From the NCBI GenBank assembly GCA_902362975.1, contig CABIYO010000007.1:1-64000 (forward strand): a stretch of 64,000 nucleotides of DNA. The letters are read 5' to 3'. The position numbers and the translations under genes were made by a program. The notes below the pieces were generated by a model. It ran no database searches, had not been told where the DNA came from, and saw only the letters and a list, made by a program, of their open reading frames with translations. This stretch comes from Caryophanales bacterium (GTDB taxonomy: Bacteria > Bacillota > Bacilli > Exiguobacteriales > Exiguobacteriaceae). Shown here one piece after another: positions 48,035 through 55,497 of this stretch (its first letter is position 1; the number at the start of each line of letters is the position of its first letter).

Positions 48035-48436
48035 GAAGATGTTTACTTGTTCTTGATAAATCGATTTGATGAAGAAGGCACTCGGTAACAAAATGCCGAT
48101 GGCGCCTTCGATGATAGCGAATAATCGGATTAAACCAACCGGTAACAAATCACCAAAGCCAATCGACAGTAAAGTGACACCGCTAAAATACAATAAATTT
48201 TCCCAAGTCGGTTTGACGGCATTCATGGATTCGAGTGAAGTCATGTGAATGACTGAATCACGAGACAGTGCATAATAAATCAATGTGAATGCTCACATGA
48301 CACCGAATAGGCTGACGAACAATTGAGTGAACAATCTTCCATCAAATCCTGTTTGCTTGTACGTTCGACGTTTGAAAAACCAAAATACGTTCAAACTGAT
48401 GAACAGCAAGGCAATCGTCAATAAAATAGTATTCAA
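48014..48436 (-). pseudogene. Two-helix potassium channel gene with an in-frame stop
   Basis: Conceptual translation from TTG 48436 gives an outer helix (NTILLTIALLFISLNVFWFFKRR), FDGRLFTQLFVSLFGVM, a TGA at 48295-48293, then AFTLIYYALSRDS, ENLLYFSGVTLLSIGFGDLLPVG and an inner helix ending FIKSIY. SIGFGD is a K+ selectivity-filter variant (usual TVGYGD). Length (about 140 codons) equals small Ion_trans_2 channels, so a single nonsense codon (probably from TGG) breaks an otherwise complete gene. The second part has its own TTG at 48283, but would lack the first helix. Confidence 0.8.
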
Positions 48437-48517
48437 TCTCTACACATCCTTTTCAGTACGAACAGAGTCACTTACCCATTCCCGTAACGAAGAATAGGAA
48501 ACGGAATCAGAAAAGGT

Positions 48518-48545
48518 TTGCAATTTATGAAAAGATTGATAGAAT
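48518..48545 (+). promoter_or_regulatory. Promoter of the tenA-thiMDE operon
   Basis: TTGCAA (48518-48523), 16-bp spacer, TAGAAT (48540-48545), about 35 bases before the riboswitch. Confidence 0.65.
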
Positions 48546-48578
48546 GTGGTCGAAGACGACTGAATTTCATAATGTTTG

Positions 48579-48670
48579 CCACTAGGGGAGTCGCGTCACG
48601 CGGCTGAGATGGACATGGTCCAGACCCTTCGAACCTGATCTAGTTCACGCTAGCGTAGGGAAGTGGGCGA
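48579..48670 (+). promoter_or_regulatory. TPP riboswitch of the thiamine salvage operon
   Basis: The conserved blocks ACTAGGGGAGTC, GGCTGAGAT, CCAGACCCTTCGAACCTGATCT and TAGCGTAGGGAAGTGG occur in order. TPP binding should promote the downstream terminator at 48708-48744. Confidence 0.96.
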
Positions 48671-48707
48671 GACGACTCATATAGCTTCACCTAGATATGA
48701 TTGTTCG

Positions 48708-48744
48708 AGACGCCGCTTCCGTTATGGGAGGCGGCGTCTTTTTT
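48708..48744 (+). terminator. Terminator of the TPP riboswitch
   Basis: Stem AGACGCCGC/GCGGCGTCT (708-716 and 731-739 of 48 kb) followed by six T, before the tenA ribosome binding site. Confidence 0.9.
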
Positions 48745-48768
48745 ATCAGTTTATAAGGGGGAGTTACT

Positions 48769-49443
48769 ATGAAATTTACAGATCACTTACGTCAAGAAGC
48801 GGATGGATTGTTTGAGGCAAGCTTTCATCACCCGTTTGTTCGTTCACTCGGAGAAGGGACGCTCGATGAGAAAAAATTCAGACATTACGTCATGCAAGAC
48901 TCATACTATTTGAACCATTTTTCGAAAGTGCAGGCAAAAGGGGCAACCCTCGCTCCGACGATGGAATTATCGAGCCGCTTTTTGACGCATGCGCTACACA
49001 CGATTGAGGCGGAACTCTCCCTTCATCGAGAGTTCTTTACGCTGCTCAACGTGACGGATGTCGAATTGGCGACATTTGAGCCAGCACCGACCGCTTATGC
49101 ATATGCTCTTCATATGCAACAGGCAGGACCGACTCTCGGGGACGTATTGGCGTCAATCCTTCCGTGTTATTGGGTGTATTACGAGATTGGAGAACGTCTT
49201 AAAGACAAGCGTCCTGATCATCCGATTTATTCAGCTTGGATTGCGACGTACGGTTCGGAGTGGTTCCGTGAGCTGGTGGAAGAACAAATTGATCGTTTGG
49301 ATGAATTGGCTGGTCAAGCGACAGAAGAAGAGCGCATGCGCTATACGAAACTATTCTTGAAGAGTTGCTATTACGAAGTCGCTTTTTGGGAAATGGCTTG
49401 GACACTTGAGTCGTGGTCATTGTCGCAGGAGGTCAACCAATGA
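48769..49443 (+). CDS. tenA: Aminopyrimidine aminohydrolase (thiaminase II) TenA
   Basis: A 224-residue TenA. It hydrolyses formylaminopyrimidine- or aminomethyl-HMP to HMP, recycling damaged thiamine. Conserved residues include HHPFV (about 20-24), FRHYVMQDSYYL with Asp44, the catalytic Cys in LPCYWVY (about 133) and the C-terminal Glu in YYEVAFWEMAW. It leads the operon behind a TPP riboswitch and AAGGGGGAG. thiM begins in its last codons. Confidence 0.94.
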   Translation: MKFTDHLRQEADGLFEASFHHPFVRSLGEGTLDEKKFRHYVMQDSYYLNHFSKVQAKGATLAPTMELSSRFLTHALHTIEAELSLHREFFTLLNVTDVELATFEPAPTAYAYALHMQQAGPTLGDVLASILPCYWVYYEIGERLKDKRPDHPIYSAWIATYGSEWFRELVEEQIDRLDELAGQATEEERMRYTKLFLKSCYYEVAFWEMAWTLESWSLSQEVNQ

Positions 49444-50231
49444 GACATGAGATTTGGAATGAGATTCGACAGCAGGCGCCATTGATTCACAATATCACGA
49501 ACACGGTCGTGGCTAACTTTTCGGCGAATGGATTGCTCGCCATCGGCGCCTCTCCTGTCATGGCGGATGCAATCGAAGAAGTAGCGGAGATGACATTCGT
49601 GAGCGATGCGCTCGTACTTAACATCGGTACACTTGGAACGATGACGGAAGCGACGATGATTCGCGCAGGTCAGGCTGCGAACGAAGCGGGGTGCCCGATT
49701 ATACTCGACCCGGTCGGTGTCGGAGCGACGTCATTTCGACGAGATGTGGTCGAACGCATTTTGCGTCATGTTCGTGTATCGGTCATTCGAGGGAATGCAG
49801 GAGAGATTGCGACATTGATTGGCGTCGATTGGGCGGCTCGTGGTGTCGATGCTGGTGACGGTGCATGTGAGCCTCGACAATTGGCGCTTGAAGCAGCGAA
49901 ACGATACGGATGTGTCGTGGCCGTGACTGGAAAAGAAGATATGGTAAGCGACGGGGACGTCGTCATGGAAATACATGGCGGGACGAAACGCATGACCGAG
50001 ACGACCGGTACGGGATGTTTACTCAGTGCAGTGGTTGGGGCTTGCTTAGCGGTCGAAAAGAATGCCCTCAAAGCGACGGTGACCGCCATGTCAGGCTACG
50101 CCTATTGTGGGGAGCTAGCGAGTGAACGGGCAGAAGGGCCGGGAGACTTCCCGATTCACTTTTTAAATGCACTCCATCAATTGACGCAATATACAATCCC
50201 GACGAATCGAATCGAGGTGTCGACATCATGA
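49440..50231 (+). CDS. thiM: Hydroxyethylthiazole kinase ThiM
   Basis: A 263-residue salvage kinase phosphorylating 4-methyl-5-hydroxyethylthiazole. Features: PLIHNITNTVVANFSANGLLAIGASPVM (15-42), DPVGVGATSFR, and TETTGTGCLLSAVVGA with the active Cys (about 190). ATG 49440 overlaps the tenA stop (ATGA) and follows AGGAGGTC; a longer frame from 49413 overlaps tenA without its own site. Together with thiD and thiE this rebuilds thiamine phosphate from salvaged halves. Confidence 0.95.
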   Translation: MRHEIWNEIRQQAPLIHNITNTVVANFSANGLLAIGASPVMADAIEEVAEMTFVSDALVLNIGTLGTMTEATMIRAGQAANEAGCPIILDPVGVGATSFRRDVVERILRHVRVSVIRGNAGEIATLIGVDWAARGVDAGDGACEPRQLALEAAKRYGCVVAVTGKEDMVSDGDVVMEIHGGTKRMTETTGTGCLLSAVVGACLAVEKNALKATVTAMSGYAYCGELASERAEGPGDFPIHFLNALHQLTQYTIPTNRIEVSTS

Positions 50232-51067
50232 GACCGCAAGTATTGACGATTGCAGGATCTGACTCAGGGGGCGGAGCTGGTATTCAAGCCGATCTAAAAA
50301 CGTTTCAAGAGCTCGGTGTGTTCGGGACGAGTGTGTTGACTGCGATTACGGCCCAAAACACACTTGGGGTTCATGGAATCGAGGCGATTTCCACGGAAAT
50401 GATTATCCAACAAATTGATGCGGTAGCGGATGATTTTAACATCACCGCGTGTAAAACCGGGATGTTGGTGGACGCGGAACGAATTGAAGCGGTAGCGAAT
50501 GCGATTGAACGTCACCGTTTCGAGCATGTGGTGGTCGATCCGGTCATGGTGGCGAAAGGTGGCGCTTCCTTGTTGCAAGTTAGTGCAGTCGAAGCACTGC
50601 GCACGAAGCTGCTACCACAGGCGACCATCGTGACCCCAAATATTCCTGAAGCAGAAGTGCTGGCAGGAATGGACATTCGAACGGAGGCGGACCGCATGAA
50701 AGCCGCACAGGCGATTCGAGCACTTGGTGTTGATACCGTCATTATCAAAGGTGGGCATACGCATGATGTGGAGGCCGTTGATTTGATTATGAGCGAGACT
50801 GAAACGTTCTGTGTAAAAGCACCTAGAATCCAAACGAAAGATACGCACGGGACGGGATGTACGTTCTCTGCCGCATTGACGGCCGAACTAGCGTATGGGA
50901 AGACACTACGCCAAGCCGTCGTAGATGCGAAGCAGTTTATTCATCAGGCGATTGCACATGGATTATCGATTGGACAGGGGCATGGACCGACGAATCATTG
51001 GGGACATCGTTTAGCGAAAGAAGAGGTGATTACCGTTGACGTTCTGTACGAAACAAGCGCTCGCTAA
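50228..51067 (+). CDS. thiD: Hydroxymethylpyrimidine/phosphomethylpyrimidine kinase ThiD
   Basis: A 279-residue ribokinase-fold kinase making HMP-pyrophosphate in two steps. Typical sequence: TIAGSDSGGGAGIQADLKTFQELG (6-29), GVHGIEAI, CKTGML, VVDPVMVAKGG (about 98-108) and the anion hole KDTHGTGCTFSAALTAEL (about 205-222). ATG 50228 overlaps the thiM stop. thiE starts inside its last 32 bases. Confidence 0.95.
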   Translation: MRPQVLTIAGSDSGGGAGIQADLKTFQELGVFGTSVLTAITAQNTLGVHGIEAISTEMIIQQIDAVADDFNITACKTGMLVDAERIEAVANAIERHRFEHVVVDPVMVAKGGASLLQVSAVEALRTKLLPQATIVTPNIPEAEVLAGMDIRTEADRMKAAQAIRALGVDTVIIKGGHTHDVEAVDLIMSETETFCVKAPRIQTKDTHGTGCTFSAALTAELAYGKTLRQAVVDAKQFIHQAIAHGLSIGQGHGPTNHWGHRLAKEEVITVDVLYETSAR

Positions 51068-51677
51068 GCAGCTTCGCCTTTACTTTGTGTGTGGAACGAC
51101 GGACGCGTCCGATTTGGTGGCGACCGTCAAAACGGCACTTCGATGTGGGGTGACATGTTTTCAATTTCGCGAAAAAGGTAAAGGTGCACTGTATGGAGAT
51201 AAAAAAGAAGCGATGGCAAGGACGCTCCACCGTCTGTGTCGAGAAGCGGGTGTTCCGTTCATCATCAACGACGACGTCGACTTGGCGCTCGCGATTGACG
51301 CGGACGGCATCCACGTCGGACAAGATGACTTACCTGCGAAACAAGTTCGAGAACGGCTAGGACCAGATAAATGGTTGGGGGTGTCTGTCCATACGATGGA
51401 GGAAGTCAGAACGGCTCTTCCATTTGCAGATTATGTCGGCATCGGTCCGATTCATGAGACGCAAAGTAAACTGGATGCTGGACATGTACGTGGCACGGAA
51501 CTGATTCAACAAGTTCGCCATCACTATCCACTGCTTCCGATTGTGGGGATCGGAGGTATTCGTCCAGAGCATGTCCCTGCTGTTATGGCGGACGGGGCAG
51601 ACGGCGTTGCCGTCATTTCTGCCATTGCTTCTGCACCGGATGTAGCAACGGCTACCCGGCGTTTCGCTTGTCTCTGA
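51036..51677 (+). CDS. thiE: Thiamine phosphate synthase ThiE
   Basis: A 213-residue TIM-barrel enzyme joining HMP-PP and thiazole phosphate. Motifs: LRLYFVCGTTD, VTCFQFREKGKGA (substrate QxREK about 43-47), FIINDDVDLALAIDADGIHVGQDDLPA, YVGIGPIHETQSK and IVGIGGIRPEHV. TTG 51036, preceded by AAGAGGTGAT, gives a 32-base overlap with thiD. Last gene of the operon. No thiC, thiG, thiS or thiH is nearby, so the window supports only salvage. Confidence 0.94.
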   Translation: MTFCTKQALAKQLRLYFVCGTTDASDLVATVKTALRCGVTCFQFREKGKGALYGDKKEAMARTLHRLCREAGVPFIINDDVDLALAIDADGIHVGQDDLPAKQVRERLGPDKWLGVSVHTMEEVRTALPFADYVGIGPIHETQSKLDAGHVRGTELIQQVRHHYPLLPIVGIGGIRPEHVPAVMADGADGVAVISAIASAPDVATATRRFACL

Positions 51678-51702
51678 ATTCAGTTTTTGAGGAGGAAGAC
51701 AG

Positions 51703-52341
51703 ATGAACGTATTTGTAATCGGTGCAAACGGTCAAATTGGCCATCAATTGGTGGAGAAACTACACAAGGAAGGAAAGCATCACGTTACGGCGATGGTGCG
51801 TAAAGAGGAACAACTCGAGGATTTTAAGTCAAAAGGATACAATGCGGTACTCGGTGACCTCGAAGATTCAGTAGATGATTTGCAAAAAGCGATTGAGGGA
51901 ATGGATGTTATCGTATTCGCGGCAGGTTCTGGTGGAAGTACTGGAGCAGACAAGACACTCTTGATCGACCTAGACGGTGCAGCGAAGAGTATCGAAGCAG
52001 CACAAGCGAACGGGAACATCAAACACTTCGTCATGGTCAGTGCCTTGAAAGCAGAGGATCGCTCGGCTTGGCCAGATTCGATGAAGCCGTACTACGTAGC
52101 GAAGCATCATGCCGATCGTTTACTCGAGCAGAGTGGACTCACATACACGATTGTTCGTCCGGGTGCATTGACAGATGATGCAGGAACGGGCAAAGTGAAC
52201 ACGAAATTCGAGGGAAGTGGAGAGATTCCACGCGAAGACGTCGCATCATTTTTGGTGCATGTCCTTCATGACCATTCAAACGCGCAGAACAAAGCAATTG
52301 ATTTGATCAAAGGAGATACTCCAATCGAAGAAACGCTATAA
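51703..52341 (+). CDS. NAD(P)-binding atypical SDR (YhfK-like)
   Basis: A 212-residue NAD(P)H-binding protein of the NmrA/YhfK type. Rossmann loop VIGANGQIGHQLVEKL (4-19), then AVLGDLEDSVDDL, VIVFAAGSGGSTGADKT, FVMVSAL, YYVAKHHADRLLEQSGLTYTIVRPGAL. The YxxxK pair is present (YVAKHHAD region). It binds a dinucleotide, and its substrate is unknown. Strong GGAGGAAG site; ends at a terminator. Confidence 0.88.
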   Translation: MNVFVIGANGQIGHQLVEKLHKEGKHHVTAMVRKEEQLEDFKSKGYNAVLGDLEDSVDDLQKAIEGMDVIVFAAGSGGSTGADKTLLIDLDGAAKSIEAAQANGNIKHFVMVSALKAEDRSAWPDSMKPYYVAKHHADRLLEQSGLTYTIVRPGALTDDAGTGKVNTKFEGSGEIPREDVASFLVHVLHDHSNAQNKAIDLIKGDTPIEETL

Positions 52342-52355
52342 GTGTGTGACATCAA

Positions 52356-52387
52356 AAACGGGATGAGAAAACCATCCCGTTCTTTTG
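52356..52387 (+). terminator. Terminator after the YhfK-like gene
   Basis: Stem AACGGGATG/CATCCCGTT followed by CTTTTG. Confidence 0.8.
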
Positions 52388-52456
52388 TTGCGTTAAAGAG
52401 GGAAAAGAACACAGAATAACGAAATAGTAGAATACGAACAGGTGAGGAGGTTGCGC

Positions 52457-52528
52457 ATGACCGAGATGTTCATTTATCTGGCGGTCTATTTGTTGCTGTC
52501 ATTTTTACATGACGGTTTGTCAAATTAA
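52457..52528 (+). CDS. 23-residue hydrophobic peptide
   Basis: ATG 52457, ten bases or fewer from GGTGAGGAGG, encodes 23 residues with one hydrophobic stretch (FIYLAVYLLLSFL) and stops at TAA 52526. A TAGAAT-like -10 lies about 30 bases upstream. It may be a real small membrane peptide or the remnant of a longer gene. No homologue recognised. Confidence 0.45.
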   Translation: MTEMFIYLAVYLLLSFLHDGLSN

Positions 52529-52581
52529 GCGCAACACTTCCTCGGTGAAGGAAACAACTTGGAGGAAAAGTATGGGTTGAT

Positions 52582-53124
52582 ATGATCACTCTAGAGACAG
52601 AACGCTTGATTTTACGGACATTTACGTTAAAAGACGCAGAAGATATGTATCATTATGCAAAAGATGAGCGAGTCGGACCGATGGCGGGTTGGGCACCTCA
52701 TGAATCGATTGAAGAAACAAGGGACGTCATTCAACTGTTTATCGAGGAAGCAGATGTATGGGCCATCGTCCTGAAAGAGACCGGGCAAGTGATCGGTAGC
52801 ATCGGGTTACACGACCGAAGACCAGACCCTTCGATTCAACATGAGGCACAGCGTGAGATCGGTTATGTGCTCAGTCCAGATTTTTGGGGAAATGGTTACG
52901 TGCCAGAAGCCGTTCAGGCGATGATCCGATTCGGATTTGAAGCGTTAGGACTAGAACGGATTTGGTGCGGCTACTTCAGCTTCAATGACCAATCGCGACG
53001 CGTCGTTGAGAAGTGTGGGTTCACTTATGCGTTCACGAAAACACAAGAATTGACCCGACTCGACGGACGAACGGTAGAATGCCTCGTCTATGTTCAATTA
53101 AATCCCACGTTCTCTACACATTGA
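52582..53124 (+). CDS. GNAT acetyltransferase, RimJ-like
   Basis: A 180-residue acetyltransferase of the RimJ/RimL/YjcK group: ITLETERLILRTFTLKDAEDMY (2-23), GSIGLHDRRPDP, REIGYVLSPDFWGNGYVPEAVQAMIRFGFEALGLERIWCGYFSFNDQSRRVVEKCGFTY in order. Family members acetylate N-terminal residues of ribosomal proteins or other amines. ATG 52582 (GATATG) follows AACTTGGAGGAAAAG. Ends at a terminator. Confidence 0.87.
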   Translation: MITLETERLILRTFTLKDAEDMYHYAKDERVGPMAGWAPHESIEETRDVIQLFIEEADVWAIVLKETGQVIGSIGLHDRRPDPSIQHEAQREIGYVLSPDFWGNGYVPEAVQAMIRFGFEALGLERIWCGYFSFNDQSRRVVEKCGFTYAFTKTQELTRLDGRTVECLVYVQLNPTFSTH

Positions 53125-53147
53125 AGCACGATTTCAATGTGTTTTTT
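53116..53147 (+). terminator. Terminator after the RimJ-like gene
   Basis: Stem ACACATTGAA/TTTCAATGTGT with the stop codon in the stem, followed by six T. Confidence 0.82.
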
Positions 53148-53167
53148 CATGAAATCATAAAAATCTC

Positions 53168-53196
53168 TTGATATGTAACCGGTTACACATTAAGAT
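53168..53196 (+). promoter_or_regulatory. rbs operon promoter
   Basis: TTGATA (53168-53173), 17-bp spacer, TAAGAT (53191-53196). The spacer contains the RbsR operator. Confidence 0.75.
53174..53187 (+). promoter_or_regulatory. RbsR operator
   Basis: A perfect 14-bp palindrome TGTAACCGGTTACA of LacI-family type, with central CCGG, lying within the -35/-10 spacer. It should be bound by RbsR in the absence of ribose. Confidence 0.8.
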
Positions 53197-53201
53197 AGTT
53201 T

Positions 53202-53215
53202 TGTAAGCGTTTCCA
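53202..53215 (+). promoter_or_regulatory. cre site for CcpA
   Basis: TGTAAGCGTTTCCA fits every position of the TGWAARCGYTWNCW consensus. It lies at about +1 to +15, so CcpA with HPr-Ser-P would block transcription when glucose is present. Confidence 0.85.
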
Positions 53216-53231
53216 GAACGGAGGATGTCAA

Positions 53232-54209
53232 ATGGCGACCATCAAACAAGTAGCAAACCATGCGAACGTCTCAGTGGCGACCGTATCACGCGTTATGAAT
53301 AAAAGCGGATATGTGAGCGAAGAGGCGAAAGAAGCGGTCGAAAAGGCGATTGCGGAACTGAATTACGCGCCGAACCGAGTTGCTCGTTCGCTCTATAAAA
53401 AATCGTCGAATTTGATTGGACTGATCATGCCAGATATCACGAACCCGTTCTTTCCACAGTTGGCTCGTGCGATTGAGGATGTCGCCAATCAACACGGGTA
53501 TCAAGTCGTCTTATGTAACACGGATGAACAACTTGAAAAAGAACAGACGTATTTAGTGGCTTTGCAAACGATGCACGTCGATGGCCTGATTATTACAACA
53601 AATCATTCGCACAATCCGAATTATGAGACGTTGGATTTACCGATGGTCGCACTAGACCGAATCGTAAAAGCGGGAATCGACGCCGTTGTATCAGATGGAT
53701 ATGAGGGTGGAAAGTTGGCTGCCGACACGCTATTACAACATGGTGCGACACGACTGGCACACATTGCCGGACCGGATCATCTCAAAACGGTCAAACGTCG
53801 AACCGAAGGATTTGTCGGAGTAGCGGGAGATAAGCTCGTCGGGATGACCGAGTCCACGTTCGCGTTTAAAGACGCATTGAAAGCTTCCCAAGAGCTGTTC
53901 GACCATGCTTGGCCATTCGATGGCATTTTCGCAGCGAACGATGTGATTGCAGCCGCCGTATTACAGGAAGCAGTCCGTCGAGACATTCGTGTCCCAGAAG
54001 AGTTACAGGTCATCGGATATGACGGGATTGAATTAGGCGAGATGACGTCTCCGCCACTGACGACCATCGTCCAGCCGATCTATGAGATGGGGCGAGTGGC
54101 GACAGAACGATTGCTCGATTTGATTGAGAAAAAAGACACGCGACCGAAAGAGATGTTATTACCGGTCACGTTACTTGAAAGACACACGACAAAGCGGAAG
54201 GAGAGATAA
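53232..54209 (+). CDS. rbsR: Ribose operon repressor RbsR
   Basis: A 325-residue LacI-family repressor. The HTH is ATIKQVANHANVSVATVSRVMN (2-23) with hinge NRVARSLYKKSSNLIGLIMPD, followed by a periplasmic-binding-protein-like effector domain (about 60-325) with NPFFPQLARAIED, VDGLI and ERLLDLIEKKDTRPK. ATG 53232 follows GAACGGAGGATG. It heads rbsRKDACB, and its probable operator lies in the promoter. Confidence 0.94.
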   Translation: MATIKQVANHANVSVATVSRVMNKSGYVSEEAKEAVEKAIAELNYAPNRVARSLYKKSSNLIGLIMPDITNPFFPQLARAIEDVANQHGYQVVLCNTDEQLEKEQTYLVALQTMHVDGLIITTNHSHNPNYETLDLPMVALDRIVKAGIDAVVSDGYEGGKLAADTLLQHGATRLAHIAGPDHLKTVKRRTEGFVGVAGDKLVGMTESTFAFKDALKASQELFDHAWPFDGIFAANDVIAAAVLQEAVRRDIRVPEELQVIGYDGIELGEMTSPPLTTIVQPIYEMGRVATERLLDLIEKKDTRPKEMLLPVTLLERHTTKRKER

Positions 54210-54212
54210 AGA

Positions 54213-55097
54213 ATGAAGCGCATTGTTGTCATTGGCAGTATATCGATGGATCTTGTCGTCACATCCGACAAACGACCACAAGCAGGAGAAACGGTAATCG
54301 GTGAGTCGTTCCGCACCGTTCCAGGGGGAAAAGGTGCGAATCAAGCGATCGCTGCTTCCAAGTTAGGCGGCACTGTTCAGATGGTCGGTTGCGTAGGAAG
54401 TGATCCGTTCGGGCAACAGGTTGTGGAAAACTTCAAACGACACGATGTCGATGTCACGCATGTTCAGATTATACAGGAGGAAGTGACGGGTACGGCCCAT
54501 ATCGTATTAGCAGAAGGGGATAATTCGATCGTCGTCGTCCAATCGGCGAACAAACGAGTCGTTTTCACGGAGGAGGAACTTGAACATCTTCTCGACGACC
54601 AGGCGTTCGTGCTCCTGCAACTTGAAATTCCAATCGAGACGGTAAAACAAGTGACCGCTTACTGTAAAGAGAAAGGGATTCCAGTGCTACTCAATCCGGC
54701 ACCGTCTCAACCGCTTCCACCAGAAGTGATTGAAGACGTCACGTATTTAACGCCGAACGAACATGAATGCCGTGACTTATTCAACGGAATGTCCGTAGAT
54801 GATGTTCTCAAACGTTATCCGAACAAGTTACTCGTCACGGAAGGCGTCCATGGCGTTCGATTCCATGACGGACGAGACGTCCGTCATGTGCCAGCCATCC
54901 GAGCAAACGTCGTCGACACAACAGGAGCTGGTGACACGTTCAACGGTGCACTCGCTGTTTCCCTCATCGAACAAGATGATTTGGAGACGGCCGTACGGTT
55001 TGCTGTAGTCGCATCTGGCATGAGTGTGGAAGGCTTCGGTGCACAAGGTGGTATGCCGACACGGCAAAATGTACAACAACGATTGGAGCGCGTGTGA
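54213..55097 (+). CDS. rbsK: Ribokinase RbsK
   Basis: A 294-residue PfkB-family kinase phosphorylating ribose to ribose-5-phosphate. Signatures: IGSISMDLVVTSDKRPQAGETVIG, the GGKGANQA substrate motif (about 40-47), and the C-terminal DTTGAGDTFNGAL anion hole with catalytic Asp (about 235-247). Three bases separate it from rbsR; rbsD overlaps its stop. Confidence 0.95.
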   Translation: MKRIVVIGSISMDLVVTSDKRPQAGETVIGESFRTVPGGKGANQAIAASKLGGTVQMVGCVGSDPFGQQVVENFKRHDVDVTHVQIIQEEVTGTAHIVLAEGDNSIVVVQSANKRVVFTEEELEHLLDDQAFVLLQLEIPIETVKQVTAYCKEKGIPVLLNPAPSQPLPPEVIEDVTYLTPNEHECRDLFNGMSVDDVLKRYPNKLLVTEGVHGVRFHDGRDVRHVPAIRANVVDTTGAGDTFNGALAVSLIEQDDLETAVRFAVVASGMSVEGFGAQGGMPTRQNVQQRLERV

Positions 55098-55486
55098 TGA
55101 AAAAACAAGGAATTTTGAATAGTCATTTAGCAAAAATCTTTGCCGACCTCGGGCATACGGATCGCGTCGTCATCGCCGATTGTGGACTACCGATCCCAGA
55201 CGGGGTAAAACGGGTCGATCTTAGTCTCCGCATCGGGGAACCTTCCTTTCTTGAGGTGCTCGATGTCGTCGAATCGGATTTGGTCGTAGAGCGCATCACG
55301 ATTGCCGAGGAAATCCTCACACACAACCCGACGATTGCGGATTCACTGAAAGAACGATACACGAGCATCGACATGTGTTCGCATGAAGACTTTAAACGAG
55401 AGGTCGCAAAAGCGAAAGTGGTCATTCGAACTGGGGAAGCGACACCTTACGCCAACGTCATCTTACACGCCGGGGTCATTTTTTAA
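55097..55486 (+). CDS. rbsD: D-ribose pyranase RbsD
   Basis: A 129-residue enzyme interconverting beta-pyranose and beta-furanose forms of ribose, supplying RbsK's substrate. It has the conserved N-terminal GILNSHLAKIFADLGHTDRVVIADCGLPIPDG (catalytic His at about 20) and the C-terminal IRTGEATPYANVILHAGV. ATG 55097 overlaps the rbsK TGA; a GTG one codon upstream is also possible. Confidence 0.95.
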   Translation: MKKQGILNSHLAKIFADLGHTDRVVIADCGLPIPDGVKRVDLSLRIGEPSFLEVLDVVESDLVVERITIAEEILTHNPTIADSLKERYTSIDMCSHEDFKREVAKAKVVIRTGEATPYANVILHAGVIF

Positions 55487-55497
55487 GGGGGGATTCG

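Noticed and set aside
48014..48283. 89-residue intact ion-channel gene
   Set aside because: The upstream frame continues with the missing first helix before an in-frame TGA, so this is half of a broken gene.
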